Positions 8,629 through 17,228 are shown, counted from the stretch's first letter. The stretch: DNA of 64,000 nucleotides from Porphyromonas canoris (GCF_000769115.1 NZ_JQZV01000010.1:1-64000), one strand, 5' to 3'. Notes: generated by a model from the letters alone, not told the origin. Translations and numbers: made by a program.

Positions 8629-9678
8629 CTACTTCCCTTTGATGAGTGCTCCCTTGATGCGACCACCGAGATTGCCGAGAACTGCACCTGCACCTGCAGC
8701 AGTTGCCTTACCGCCTGAGTACAGACTTTTACCCCCTCCTTGCACACCACGCTGAGCAAGCTGATTGACATTGCGTCCGTAAGAGCCAATGCCGCCACCT
8801 GCTTCGATAATCCAGCCTGCGACCGTAGGCACACAGAAGTAACCGACAATACCGATGAGGAAGAAGACGATGTAATACCACGAGCCTGCATCGGGTATGT
8901 AGCTGGGGTCGCTCAGCTCGGCAATGTCCTTTTGTATCATCAAGACTTGAATCTTCGTGAGTAGTGCCGTCAAGATAGAACTCACAGGTAGCCACAGATA
9001 CACCGAGATATATCGGCTAAACCATGCCGTGAGCGAACCCGACAGACCGTCCCATACAGCGATACCGAAGACCACAGGACCGAGGATAGAGAGGACGATC
9101 AAGATGAAGGTGCGGAGCGTGTCAATAATCAAGCCTGCTGCATGGAAGAGCAGCTCCATCAAATCGTTGAAGAGCTTCATAAACCACTGCTTGGTCTGAT
9201 AGGCGGCTCGTTCGGCATACATACCTGCAATGGTTACCGCATCCTCGGGACCGATAATGCCCATCTCCTCAATCTTGGCATCAAACTTTTCGTTTGACAC
9301 CAAATAAGCCGTTTCGGGATTTTTGAGATAGGCTTCCTCTTTGAGTTTGTCTCGCTTGGCGGTAAGGTCTGCGAGTTGCCCCTCCTGCTTATGCACCATC
9401 GCCTCTGTGCCTTGCACCACGGGTGAGAGCACGGCATTCATCGTGCCGAGTACCACCGTGGGAAAAAACATAATGCAGAAGCCGAGAACAAAAGGACGCA
9501 GGAGCGGATAAACATCTATCGCTTCGGCTCGAGCGAGTGATGACCAAACTCTTAGGGCGATGTAAAACAAGGCTCCCAGACCTGCGATACCCTTAGCGAT
9601 GCCCGTCATCTCGGCTGCCAAGGGGAGCATCTCGTCATAGGTGGAGCGGAGCAGTTCGTGTAAAGATGAAAAATCCAT
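8629..9678 (-). CDS. traJ: Conjugative transposon protein TraJ (VirB6-like)
   Basis: This is a 349-residue polytopic membrane protein that starts MDFSSLHELLRSTYDEMLPL. Hydrophobic segments are visible near residues 25-45, 70-95, 180-215, 225-250 and 275-300. The tail is Gly/Ala-rich (GGKATAAGAGAVLGNLGGR) and probably cytoplasmic. TraJ is the VirB6-like inner-membrane pore component of CTnDOT-type transfer systems. The gene follows traI by 13 bases and precedes traK by 24. Confidence 0.87.
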   Translation of the reverse strand: MDFSSLHELLRSTYDEMLPLAAEMTGIAKGIAGLGALFYIALRVWSSLARAEAIDVYPLLRPFVLGFCIMFFPTVVLGTMNAVLSPVVQGTEAMVHKQEGQLADLTAKRDKLKEEAYLKNPETAYLVSNEKFDAKIEEMGIIGPEDAVTIAGMYAERAAYQTKQWFMKLFNDLMELLFHAAGLIIDTLRTFILIVLSILGPVVFGIAVWDGLSGSLTAWFSRYISVYLWLPVSSILTALLTKIQVLMIQKDIAELSDPSYIPDAGSWYYIVFFLIGIVGYFCVPTVAGWIIEAGGGIGSYGRNVNQLAQRGVQGGGKSLYSGGKATAAGAGAVLGNLGGRIKGALIKGK

Positions 9679-9691
9679 AACGCTGCTCTCC

Positions 9692-10321
9692 TTACCAATA
9701 ACGGCTACTGTCGTTGCCGTACAAACTCTTTACTGCGGCGAGGTCGCCCTTCTCTCTGGCACGCACATAGCTCACCGAGATGTTCTTCTGTGTATAGTAG
9801 GACACCAAGGAGCGATATTCACGCAGTGTTGTGTAGATGCGGTCAATCATCTGCATACGCTCGCTGTCGTTCATCGAAAAGACATTGCTCTTGGCAACGG
9901 ACTTCAGTTCTCTCAAACTCTCGCCACTCTGCTCAAGGAGCTTCGTATAGCCCGAGGCAATGGCTGCCAGCTCTGAGGGGCGGAAGTTCTTATCACGAAG
10001 CATTCGCTTGTAGGAGTTCACATAGATGTCGGAGATGTCGCCTACCATCAGGATACACTCCTTCACTTTGTAGGCATCGCCAATCAGGTTATTGACCTTC
10101 TTGAGGGCATCGTAGTATTTCTTGGTATCGTTGTAGAGCTTTTCGACTTCCTTGAAGCCGTCTAAGGTATTCTTCACCGTCTTGCCTGCTGTGGCAATCT
10201 CTTTGACCGTGTTGGCGATGTTACCCGCAAAGTTGGTCGGGTCGGTCACCACCCACTGAGCGTGGGCTTGTGTGGCAAATAGGCTCAAGCCAAGCAGAGC
10301 CGTAAACATATACTTTTTCAT
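9692..10321 (-). CDS. traI: Conjugative transposon protein TraI (DUF4141)
   Basis: This 209-residue exported protein has a signal peptide with cleavage after THAQ. The mature part is almost entirely helical and probably coiled coil (ETVKEIATAGKTVKNTL, KEVEKLYNDTKKYYDALKK), with SYYTQKNISVSYVRARE near the end. This is the DUF4141/TraI pattern, a periplasmic VirB5-like helical protein by position. It follows traG after 37 bases. The traH gene found between traG and traI in CTnDOT is missing here. Confidence 0.83.
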   Translation of the reverse strand: MKKYMFTALLGLSLFATQAHAQWVVTDPTNFAGNIANTVKEIATAGKTVKNTLDGFKEVEKLYNDTKKYYDALKKVNNLIGDAYKVKECILMVGDISDIYVNSYKRMLRDKNFRPSELAAIASGYTKLLEQSGESLRELKSVAKSNVFSMNDSERMQMIDRIYTTLREYRSLVSYYTQKNISVSYVRAREKGDLAAVKSLYGNDSSRYW

Positions 10322-10358
10322 TGTTGCTATGGTTTATAGGTTTTCTATTGTTGCTTCT

Positions 10359-12098
10359 TTATCGCTTATCCTCTCGTTTCTGCTGTGCTAACAGGCGAAT
10401 AGCCGTTTCGATGTCGCCACCGAGAGTTTCAGCCAAGCGTAGCACTTCTACCTTCTCTGTTTCCTCGGTCGTGTAAGCGAGATATTCCTCGAGCGACACC
10501 TCTGTAGCATAGACGGCAGATTGCATACCGCCCAAGCCTATCCATACCTCTTTGTAGAGGCGGTTCGGGTCGTTGCTCTGGTTGATAGAGAGGATTTGGC
10601 TCTTCTCCTTTTCGGACAAGCCCAGCATCGCCTGTATGCCGTCGAACTTGGTCATGTACTTGCGTTGGTCGAGCAGAATCTTGCAGTCGGAGTTGTTGAT
10701 GATACTCTCCTTAACGATGGGCGACTGAATGATGTCGTCTACCTCTTGCGTCACGACAATCGCCTCGCCAAAGAACTTTCTCACGGTCTTATACAAATAC
10801 TTGATATAGTCCGCCATATTCGCCGAAGCAATCGCCTTCCACGCTTCCTCAATGAGGATCATCTTGCGAGTGCCTTTCAATCGACGCATCTTGTTGATGA
10901 AGGCTTCCATAATGATGATAGTCACCACAGGGAAGAGGTCTTTGTTGTCCTTGACCGCATCAATCTCAAAGACGATGAAACGCTTGCTCAGCAGGTCAAT
11001 GTTCTTGTCCGAATTGAGCAAGAAATCATAGCGACCACCCTTATAGTACTGCTTCAGCGTTGTTAGCAGGTTGTTGATATTGAAGTCCGAGAGCGTTACT
11101 TGGATTTCTCGCTGCTTCATATCCTCTCGATACACATCACGCAGATACTCGTAGAAGGTATTGAAGCAAGGGGTAATGGTGTGGTCGGCTCTAATCAGCT
11201 CGATATAGGCATTGACAGCAGAACCCAATTCGCCTGCCTCGGTCTTGGTAATCCGCTCTTCGGCTGACTTCCACAGGGTGAGCAGCAGCGTGTAGATGCT
11301 CTCTCGCTTTTCGACATCAAAGACATAGTCATCCGTGTAGAAGGGGTTGAAAGAGATGGGGCTGTCGTCCGTATAGGTGAAGTATACCCCGTCCTCGCCC
11401 TTGGTCTTTCCGTGAATGAGCTCGCACAAGCCTTGATAAGAGTTACCCGTATCGACCAAGAGGACATGTGCCCCCTGTTCGTAGTACTGACGAACCATGT
11501 GGTTCGTGAAAAAGCTCTTACCACTGCCCGAGGGGCCGAGGATAAACTTATTGCGGTTCGTGATGATGCCCTTTTTCATCGGCAGGTCGGAGATATCCAA
11601 GTGTATGGGCTTACCCGAGAGTCGGTCTGCCATCTTGATGCCAAAGGGAGAGAGCGAGTCCTTGTAGTTCGTCTCAGCCGTGAAGAAGCAGAGGGCTGGC
11701 TCGATGAAGGTGTAGAAGCTCTCTTCGCTCGGGAAGTCGGCTGCATTGCCTGGGATACCTGCCCAGTAGAGCGTGGCCACATCTATCGTGTTGTGACGGG
11801 GCTTGCATTCCATCAGCGCCAAGGCACTGCCCACATCGTTCTTGATTTGGCGGAGTTCTTCGTTGTCGCTACTCCACGCCAACACATTGAAGTGGGCACG
11901 AATAGAGGTCAAGCCCTGTGAGTGGGCAACATTGAGGTACTCTTGTATCCACTCCTCGTTAATCTGATTGCTACGGCTGTAGCGTGCCAAGGAGTGCATA
12001 TTCCTCGCTTGCTTCTCAAAGCGTTGTAAGTTGGCTTCGCTATCCTCAATGAAGAGGTATTGGTTGTAGATGTGGTTGCACGAAAGCATCAGCCCCAC
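10359..12098 (-). CDS. TraG C-terminal ATPase portion after the amber stop
   Basis: This 579-residue frame carries the complete RecA-like ATPase domain of TraG. It has the P-loop GPSGSGKS, the Walker B acidic pair in ILIEEAWKA, and the arginine/glutamine region VVTQEVDDIIQSPIVKE. The first candidate start is a GTG at 12098, with an ATG three codons later. No convincing ribosome binding site precedes either, and both lie inside a conserved part of the full protein, so they are probably not native starts. If it is translated at all, this could be by reinitiation or amber readthrough. Confidence 0.55.
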   Translation of the reverse strand: MGLMLSCNHIYNQYLFIEDSEANLQRFEKQARNMHSLARYSRSNQINEEWIQEYLNVAHSQGLTSIRAHFNVLAWSSDNEELRQIKNDVGSALALMECKPRHNTIDVATLYWAGIPGNAADFPSEESFYTFIEPALCFFTAETNYKDSLSPFGIKMADRLSGKPIHLDISDLPMKKGIITNRNKFILGPSGSGKSFFTNHMVRQYYEQGAHVLLVDTGNSYQGLCELIHGKTKGEDGVYFTYTDDSPISFNPFYTDDYVFDVEKRESIYTLLLTLWKSAEERITKTEAGELGSAVNAYIELIRADHTITPCFNTFYEYLRDVYREDMKQREIQVTLSDFNINNLLTTLKQYYKGGRYDFLLNSDKNIDLLSKRFIVFEIDAVKDNKDLFPVVTIIIMEAFINKMRRLKGTRKMILIEEAWKAIASANMADYIKYLYKTVRKFFGEAIVVTQEVDDIIQSPIVKESIINNSDCKILLDQRKYMTKFDGIQAMLGLSEKEKSQILSINQSNDPNRLYKEVWIGLGGMQSAVYATEVSLEEYLAYTTEETEKVEVLRLAETLGGDIETAIRLLAQQKREDKR

Positions 12099-12179
12099 AG
12101 GCGAGGCAAAGGACAGACGGCAGTCGCTGCGGTCGGTCGAGAGCCTTTCATATCGGCTATCGGTGCTGACACTTGTAGG

Positions 12180-12869
12180 CTAATCGTCTGTATCGCTCAG
12201 CGTATGCAGGCAGAGCTTATTGTCGCCCACACGCACGAGGTCTGCCCCCAATCGGATGTCCTCGAGGCTGGCGTGTCCTTCCTCCGAGAGGGAAAAGTAG
12301 CGGTCTAAGACTCCTGGTTGATTGTTTGTGCCGACGAGCTCGTCTTCGGTCATCCGCTCCAAGCGAATAAGCATCGTATCGTTGATGATACGCTCAAACT
12401 GGTCTACCGCCTCCATAAACTTGATAACGGCTTCTTTGTCCTCTATCTCCTTCGGCACAAGATGCCCACGACAGAGGGCAGAGAAATTGCTCTGCTGTGC
12501 CATACGCTTCTTGTTGCTCTTGGTGAGGAAAAGGTAGACCGAGTGATGCAGGTAGGGTCGCTCATTGAAGTGTCGCTCCGAGGAGCGTGCAAGAAAGCTC
12601 AGCCCACTCTCAGCGAGTTTGCCTTGGTATGCCTCCGTGATGAACCAATCCTGCTTATGCACGATGCTGTAATTAGGCAGCACCTTAATCGCCTTGTGCC
12701 AAGCCGAGTGCATCGCCTCGTATTCGGCAGAGGTCACGGTAAAGAGCTCGGACAGTTCTACCCGAAAAGCCACCGTGATGTCGGCTTCCTTGCTGACGAT
12801 GCACCCCTGCTCAATAGCGAGCAGGGGGAACTTCGCCTCCAAAGAACTGATTTTGCTGGTATTTCTCAT
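12180..12869 (-). CDS. TraG N-terminal fragment before the amber stop
   Basis: This open reading frame of 229 residues runs from the normal traG start (MRNTSKISSLEAKFPLLAI) to the TAG at 12180-12182. It covers the N-terminal VirB4 docking domain only (SIVHKQDWFI, FLTKSNKKR) and has no nucleotide-binding motif, so alone it cannot be an ATPase. It ends inside the conserved loop after LHTLSDTDD. See the whole-gene entry for the relation to the downstream part. Confidence 0.6.
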   Translation of the reverse strand: MRNTSKISSLEAKFPLLAIEQGCIVSKEADITVAFRVELSELFTVTSAEYEAMHSAWHKAIKVLPNYSIVHKQDWFITEAYQGKLAESGLSFLARSSERHFNERPYLHHSVYLFLTKSNKKRMAQQSNFSALCRGHLVPKEIEDKEAVIKFMEAVDQFERIINDTMLIRLERMTEDELVGTNNQPGVLDRYFSLSEEGHASLEDIRLGADLVRVGDNKLCLHTLSDTDD

Positions 12870-12905
12870 CTTATCTTGTTGTTATATGATTAGGATGCAA
12901 TGCTT

Positions 12906-13013
12906 GTATAGTGCGGTAATAGCTAGGCACTGAGACCGAGGGCAAGGGAGCGTACGTGGGGTACGTGACCGAAGTCCGAGTGTCGAAGTAACGACGCTAG
13001 TGCCGTGCTATAC
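12906..13013. repeat. Imperfect inverted repeat between traF and traG
   Basis: The 127-base traF-traG gap contains GTATAGTGCGGTAATAGC (12906-12923). It has an imperfect inverted partner ending at 13013 (about 13 of 18 positions pair). Inside it are two GTACGTG copies near 12950-12967. The partner arm overlaps the last codon of traF. It may be an attenuator or RNA-stability element within the operon. No open frame of interest is seen. Confidence 0.35.
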
Positions 13014-13326
13014 GAGTATTTCTAAAGAGGTGTAGGACGCTACGGCGGTTCGACAGATACCGTGGATGCGTGCGTACCGCCCCGAGCTTCATCAGTCCGT
13101 GCTCTCCATACTTGCGGTTCATAGCGAACGTTTGCCACACAACTACGGTAGCACCCAATACGCCTATGCCGAGGCACACGAGCTGACTAATGCCCAAGAG
13201 ATACAGCACGACCACGACAATGAAAGTCCCCAGCAAACCTCCTGCAAAGAGGAAGAGGTACTGCGCTTTCAAGCCTTTGAACTCTACCGTGCGTCCTACA
13301 CCTTTATTGATTTCCCAAGATGCCAT
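12997..13326 (-). CDS. traF: Conjugative transposon protein TraF (DUF4133)
   Basis: This 109-residue protein begins MASWEINKGVGRTVEFKGL, the TraF/DUF4133 signature. It has two adjacent membrane segments (YLFLFAGGLLGTFIVVVVLYLL and LVCLGIGVLGATVVVW) and a basic C-terminal tail (SNRRSVLHLFR). It resembles VirB3 in size and topology and probably works with TraG at the inner membrane. It starts 5 bases after the traE stop. Confidence 0.87.
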   Translation of the reverse strand: MASWEINKGVGRTVEFKGLKAQYLFLFAGGLLGTFIVVVVLYLLGISQLVCLGIGVLGATVVVWQTFAMNRKYGEHGLMKLGAVRTHPRYLSNRRSVLHLFRNTRIARH

Positions 13327-13331
13327 CGCTT

Positions 13332-13634
13332 TTAGAGGAAGAAGCTTCTAAGAATAGTAGCTGCGACAATCAAGAAGATACAAGCCCCAAACCAAGAGGC
13401 GGCGGTCTTACTCGTATCGGGATCGCCCGAGCTAAACTTGTTGTAGACCTTAATGCCACCAATCAAGCCGACCACGGCTCCGATGGCATAGATGAGTTTC
13501 GTACCAGGGTCGAAGTAGCTCGTCACCATCTTCGTGGCTTCGTTGATACCTGCCATGCCATTGCCTTGAGCATAAGCTCCTGCGGTGGCAGCGACCAAGA
13601 GGAGCATCATCAGTGCGATTTTCTTTGTGTTCAT
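13332..13634 (-). CDS. traE: Conjugative transposon protein TraE (DUF4134, pilin-like)
   Basis: This 100-residue protein has a signal peptide (NTKKIALMMLLLVAATAGAYAQG) and two further hydrophobic helices (LIYAIGAVVGLIGGIKVYNKF and WFGACIFLIVAATILRSFF). This is the VirB2-like pilin layout of DUF4134. I use the ATG at 13634. An upstream in-frame start at 13748 would add 38 residues that would bury the signal peptide and is not typical of the family. It lies 5 bases before traF. Confidence 0.85.
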   Translation of the reverse strand: MNTKKIALMMLLLVAATAGAYAQGNGMAGINEATKMVTSYFDPGTKLIYAIGAVVGLIGGIKVYNKFSSGDPDTSKTAASWFGACIFLIVAATILRSFFL

Positions 13635-13772
13635 GAATACTAAGTTTATAAGTGAATACTTGTTTGCGTTAGGGAGCGTGTGGGTGAGGGACACGACTGA
13701 GGCTCGTGTGTTCTTCATAGTCATTGGTGTGTAGCCTATGCGTGTCACCCCACCCAGTACTCCGCTTGTGTT

Positions 13773-14534
13773 TTACAGGTAGTAGTCTAAGGGATGTGTG
13801 TCGTTTGTGTTTATCGTCTGTGTACGCTCATCGCCTAACTCTTCTGCTTGTCTTTGCTTCTCCTCTGCTTTCCGCACGAAGGCTAAGAGTTTGCTATGCT
13901 TCCCTTCCTCTGCTTTGAGGTTCTCTAAATACTTTTCCATCAGGTCTGTACCTTGCACCTTACTGAGGGTGTCTTGTACCTCGGTTTCGTCTTCCTCGTC
14001 TAACTCCTCATCGTTCTTTGACCAGCGTCCCATACGTACCAGGTCACGAGCAAGGATAGCCGAAGGCGATACCTCAGGCATCGGGTCTCGAGTGAGGAGC
14101 ATCTCCTCTTTGGCGACCTCGTCCTCATCGACTTCATCGGTCGTAAAGGCGACTTGCATCTCGTTCTCCTCCTTGCTAATGCTGGGCTCATCAGAGGGGG
14201 CTTCCTCTGTCGTATCGCTCACTTCGCCTCCCTCCTGCGCTTTGGGCGGTGCAAAGGTATTGGCTTGCGTTGCGCTGACCTCGGTTTTTGGAATGGCAGG
14301 AAGTTTCGGGAAATCCTCAGAACTCAACCCCTTGCTCTTGCCCACCAAAGTATGGGCTTCTTCGGGCTTTTGCTTCGTTTCCTCCGCTGTCGGAATTTTG
14401 TCGCCATTGGTTTTCGCTGCTTTACGATCTTCTCTGCGAGAGAACTGAATGTAATAGTAGGTGTAGCGAATAAGCAGGAGCAGCCAGATAATCCCCAGAC
14501 ACAAAAGGACATTGAGTAGTATCGTTTGCATCAT
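13773..14534 (-). CDS. traD: Conjugative transposon protein TraD
   Basis: This 253-residue protein has an N-terminal membrane segment (TILLNVLLCLGIIWLLLLIRYTYY). The long, highly acidic and probably disordered middle is rich in Glu, Ser and Thr (about residues 45-170). A charged helical C-terminus has DLVRMGRWSKNDEELDEED and a KYLENLKAEEGKHSKLLAFV helix. The family has no known reaction; the position between traC and traE and the topology identify TraD. It overlaps traC by 4 bases (ATGA), so it is translationally coupled. Confidence 0.75.
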   Translation of the reverse strand: MMQTILLNVLLCLGIIWLLLLIRYTYYYIQFSRREDRKAAKTNGDKIPTAEETKQKPEEAHTLVGKSKGLSSEDFPKLPAIPKTEVSATQANTFAPPKAQEGGEVSDTTEEAPSDEPSISKEENEMQVAFTTDEVDEDEVAKEEMLLTRDPMPEVSPSAILARDLVRMGRWSKNDEELDEEDETEVQDTLSKVQGTDLMEKYLENLKAEEGKHSKLLAFVRKAEEKQRQAEELGDERTQTINTNDTHPLDYYL

Positions 14535-14968
14535 ATCGTTATGGTTTGGGTTCTTCGTTTAGCATCAGCCGCTGCATTCAGAAGTTCTCTGTGCTCTGAT
14601 AGATGCTGACGAAGGATGTTCTCGATATAAGCAGCCATAGTCACGCGCTCGTCAAGGTCGTGTAAAACATTTCGCAGTATCTCCAAGGTCTCGACATTCA
14701 TCGTAAAAGCAGTCTTTCGTGCAAAACGAACAGGTAAAAGAAAGCGGATTTTATAGTCATCTGCATTCACAACTGGCTCAGATTGGGTGTGAACATCGTT
14801 GTTATGTTCTGAGGTTGTAATTCTCTTCGCTTCAGGAAAGACACTTGGGACTTGCTCTTCGGGATAAGATGCAACGCTATACCAAGCACGAATGGTGAGG
14901 TAAATCATCAGGCAAAGCATCGTTAGGATGCTTACAGCAAGAAATGCTTGAAAAAGTATTGTGTTCAT
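14531..14968 (-). CDS. traC: DUF3408 protein TraC
   Basis: This 145-residue protein has an N-terminal membrane segment (LFQAFLAVSILTMLCLMIYL) and a C-terminal DUF3408 domain of about 75 residues, with YKIRFLLPVRFARKTAFTMN and TMAAYIENILRQHLSEH. The domain resembles a small ribbon-helix-helix DNA-binding fold, so a membrane-tethered DNA- or partition-linked role is possible. Its start overlaps the traB stop (TAATG) and its end overlaps traD. Confidence 0.75.
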   Translation of the reverse strand: MNTILFQAFLAVSILTMLCLMIYLTIRAWYSVASYPEEQVPSVFPEAKRITTSEHNNDVHTQSEPVVNADDYKIRFLLPVRFARKTAFTMNVETLEILRNVLHDLDERVTMAAYIENILRQHLSEHRELLNAAADAKRRTQTITI

Positions 14969-15480
14969 TATAAATTGATTGTTGGATTACGTTTATGTTG
15001 AGCTGCGACCTTATTGAGCATTGCTTGATGCTCCTTAAGATGTTCCAAGATGATATTCTCGATATAGGATGTCAGTGTTGCCCGAGAGCGAACATCATTC
15101 AGCACATCTCGCAAGGTCTGAAGCACCTCCCAGTGAATGGTAAAGCCCACCTTGCCTCGAGCATCTCGTGAAGGAACAAAGAAGCGTGCTTCATACTCCT
15201 CAAAAGAAAGTCCGCAGCTGGTGGCATCAGTTTTTCTCTTTGCTGGTTGGGCTGGGGCTTCCTCAGTAGGTATCGGCATATCTCTGTGGACTGATGGTTC
15301 AGCCGTAAGTACGTCCTCCTCTTCAGGCGATACCACTTCTATTGCTTCTTCTGTTCCTAACTTGATAGGTTGGTCAAAAAAGGGGGACTCTTCGGCACTA
15401 CGCTTGCTCACTCCTATATCGCCCATCTCTTGGAGCTTCTTGCTCAGTATCTTCTGTCGTTTCTCTGTAATGGAACTCAT
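14968..15480 (-). CDS. traB: DUF3408 protein TraB
   Basis: This 170-residue soluble protein has an acidic linker (residues 25-85) and a C-terminal DUF3408 domain: YEARFFVPSRDARGKVGFTIHWEVL and LTSYIENIILEHLKEH. It is paralogous to the next gene, traC. It lies 3 bases after the ParA-like TraA, the usual partner order in CTnDOT-type elements. The pair resembles a ParA plus DNA-binding adaptor arrangement; that comparison is an inference. Confidence 0.75.
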   Translation of the reverse strand: MSSITEKRQKILSKKLQEMGDIGVSKRSAEESPFFDQPIKLGTEEAIEVVSPEEEDVLTAEPSVHRDMPIPTEEAPAQPAKRKTDATSCGLSFEEYEARFFVPSRDARGKVGFTIHWEVLQTLRDVLNDVRSRATLTSYIENIILEHLKEHQAMLNKVAAQHKRNPTINL

Positions 15481-15483
15481 TGC

Positions 15484-16269
15484 TTACTCGGTGCTGATAT
15501 TGAAACGACGACAGACTTCTTCTACCCACTCATTGACACCTGTACCAGCTCGTAATGAGGTGGCAGGCGGCAGGTAGGAACTACGAAAAACTCCCTTAAC
15601 ACCTCCTTGGGCGAGTTCGCGAGCAAATTTTACCGAGTGATAGATACGTGTATCGAAGATTTTGATCTCTTCCGCCTTGGCATAATCGCTATAGTGGTCG
15701 ATAACAACCGTGCTTGCACTGCGGTTGATTTTGTTCCAGAGCAATAAGAGGTCTTGAATGCGAGCATCTTCTAAGCTGATACCTAAGTCTCTTACCGTTT
15801 GGGCATAGGCGAAACTTGATACTAAGGATTGAGGATCTGCTTCTATGGGGGAGATGATATAATCCATCTCCAAAGAGAGGTTCAATAACTCTGGGGTTCC
15901 AGCGTGTCCTGGAAAGTCAAAGATGACGAGTCTAATATCCTCTTCTGTCTGTTTAAGCAATTGTTTGACTTGTATTAGGGCTTCTTCAGGCTTCGTACGG
16001 AATATCGGGTAGGCTCTTTTACCGAATTTGGTAAAGAAGGCTTTGAGCTGCTCTGCAATGTCTGGGGACTCATCTATAATGTTACGCTCTCGCTCACGGA
16101 GCTTATAAAAAGATTCCTGCGTGCCATCGCAATCGACTACGGTAAGAGGTATCCCTTTTTCATAGTACAGGATAGAAGCGAGTACCTCGGCAAGGCTGCT
16201 CTTGCCGACTCCTCCTTTCTGTGAAGCAAAGCCCAAGTATATAGGACTGACTGTCTGCTCTGATTTCAT
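15484..16269 (-). CDS. traA: ParA-family ATPase TraA
   Basis: This 261-residue ATPase is of the MinD/ParA family. The deviant Walker A is FASQKGGVGKSSLAEVL (both signature lysines present), the A' region is LTVVDCDGTQESFYKL and Walker B is VIFDFPGH. It is the first gene of the tra operon. It is presumably involved in positioning or stabilising the excised element, or in regulating transfer. The upstream region holds repeated GGTCAGTT-type sequences that could be its partition or operator sites. Confidence 0.85.
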   Translation of the reverse strand: MKSEQTVSPIYLGFASQKGGVGKSSLAEVLASILYYEKGIPLTVVDCDGTQESFYKLRERERNIIDESPDIAEQLKAFFTKFGKRAYPIFRTKPEEALIQVKQLLKQTEEDIRLVIFDFPGHAGTPELLNLSLEMDYIISPIEADPQSLVSSFAYAQTVRDLGISLEDARIQDLLLLWNKINRSASTVVIDHYSDYAKAEEIKIFDTRIYHSVKFARELAQGGVKGVFRSSYLPPATSLRAGTGVNEWVEEVCRRFNISTE

Positions 16270-16348
16270 ATAAAATGACTGTTTTACGAGGTTACTAACT
16301 TTGAGACTTAGTCACAGACGTATGAATCAACCAAGCTGAGATTGTCTG

Positions 16349-16493
16349 TTGGTCACATAGTCTTGATTGAACCTACTCAGTCGGTATAAATGGAGTGACC
16401 AACTATTCAACTTGAGTCTTGTCTCATCTCATTTTGGACTGACCAATAGACTTAGGTCAGTTAGTCTATTTAGACCTTACTCATTGAGTCCGT
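16349..16493. promoter_or_regulatory. Repeat-rich control region between traA and oriT
   Basis: The 16270-16710 gap has no gene. It contains TTGGTCAC (16349-16356) with its inverted partner GTGACCAA (16395-16402), CTGACC (16439-16444) with GGTCAG (16455-16460), and the string TAGACTTAGGTCAGTT followed by AGTCTATTTAGACC near 16447-16475. Almost the same strings recur in element E1 at about 40,150-40,193. Iterated half-sites next to a ParA gene and an oriT suggest a regulator, partition or relaxosome binding region. No exact promoter was identified. Confidence 0.5.
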
Positions 16494-16711
16494 CTGGACT
16501 TAAATCCTCTGCAAAATAAGTAGGTAAATCAGTTAGTTTCAAGGCTCAAGGAAACACAAGGAAATCGCAGGAAAACACAGGTATTTCGCTTATGCTAAGC
16601 GTATTACACCAAGGCTGTAACTTTGCAAGCGAAACAAAAACACGGAGCTAACGCCTCGAAGGAGACAGCCCAAAAGGGTGGATGCTTCATCAGCATCATC
16701 TCTTGATACTG

Positions 16712-16800
16712 GCAAGGTGTGTCTTTGTAACACAAACCGCAGTTTGTACCACAAAGACCCTTGCCCCGAAGGGGAAATGAATTACTCCAAAGTCGTAATT
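16712..16800 (+). other. oriT: oriT-like region of the host conjugative element
   Basis: Nested inverted repeats lie directly upstream of mobA: GCAAGG...GTCTTTGT pairs with ACAAAGAC-CCTTGC (16712-16764), enclosing an ACAAAC/GTTTGT stem. A CCCCGAAGGGG hairpin follows, then ATTAC...GTAAT around CTCCAAAGTCG (16781-16799). The same organisation is conserved at 40,373-40,461 and, inverted, at 50,547-50,635. Conservation next to three mobA genes makes it the best candidate for the relaxase nick region. The nick position is not determined. Confidence 0.7.
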
Positions 16801-16817
16801 AATAGAAGAAGCAACAG

Positions 16818-17228
16818 ATGAATAAGCAGACGGAAAGAGATCGCAAGCGAAAAGAGCTGAATAAGCCTCGCTGGGACAACTGGCATGTACGCTTGCCTGA
16901 CCCGAAAGACCAGCAACGGGCGATTGACTTGTTCCATAAATCAGGTGCGGAAACGAAGTCCGACTTCGTTCGGGCAAGGATATTGGGGGAGCATTTCAAG
17001 GTGATAATGGTAGATAAATCTGCCGTGGAGTACTATCGTAAGCTCTCCGAATTAACTGCCCAGATACATAAGATAGGTGTACTGTATAACCAAGCTGTAC
17101 GAGCCATCAATAGCTATCATAGCGTGAAGACTGCTCAGATACTGCTTGAGAAACTGGAGCAACTATCAGCTCAGATTATTGCTTTGCAGGAGCAGGCTGT
17201 CTCTCTGACCATTGATTACCGCAAGTAA
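16818..17228 (+). CDS. mobA: MobA-type relaxosome accessory protein
   Basis: This 136-residue basic protein has WDNWHVRLPDPKDQQRAIDLF and ETKSDFVRARILGEHFKV in its N-terminal half, a ribbon-helix-helix-like oriT-binding module. A helical C-terminal half follows, with IGVLYNQAVRAINSYHS. It is the accessory protein that should bind oriT and recruit the MobB relaxase. The start is 18 bases after the conserved oriT block and the stop overlaps the mobB start (TAATG). Two relatives occur in the window, at 40,479 and 50,530. Confidence 0.8.
   Translation: MNKQTERDRKRKELNKPRWDNWHVRLPDPKDQQRAIDLFHKSGAETKSDFVRARILGEHFKVIMVDKSAVEYYRKLSELTAQIHKIGVLYNQAVRAINSYHSVKTAQILLEKLEQLSAQIIALQEQAVSLTIDYRK

Larger units (their letters stand above)
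10359..12869 (-). pseudogene. traG: traG (VirB4-type ATPase) interrupted by an in-frame amber codon
   Basis: This gene encodes TraG, the hexameric cytoplasmic ATPase that powers CTnDOT-type conjugation. Read as one frame it has 836 residues, the usual family length. Codon 230 is TAG (12180-12182), and the frame on both sides is identical and uninterrupted. Residues after the stop (PTSVSTDSRYERLSTDRS) continue the TraG sequence with no gap, so one base change, for example from TTG, explains it. Walker A (GPSGSGKSFFTNHMV) is near residue 445 and Walker B (KMILIEEAWKAI) near 665; both lie after the stop. Without readthrough, only the N-terminal 229 residues would be made from the native start. 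Confidence 0.85.

Noticed and set aside
11412-11921. 169-residue plus-strand frame opposite traG
   Set aside because: Lies fully within the traG reading frame on the other strand; no start signal or recognisable motif.
13635-13748. 38-residue N-terminal extension of TraE
   Set aside because: It would precede a normal signal peptide and is absent from the family pattern; the ATG at 13634 is better.
13798-14448. 216-residue Ser-rich plus-strand frame opposite traD
   Set aside because: Serine-rich translation mirrors the acidic traD codons; no promoter or motif.
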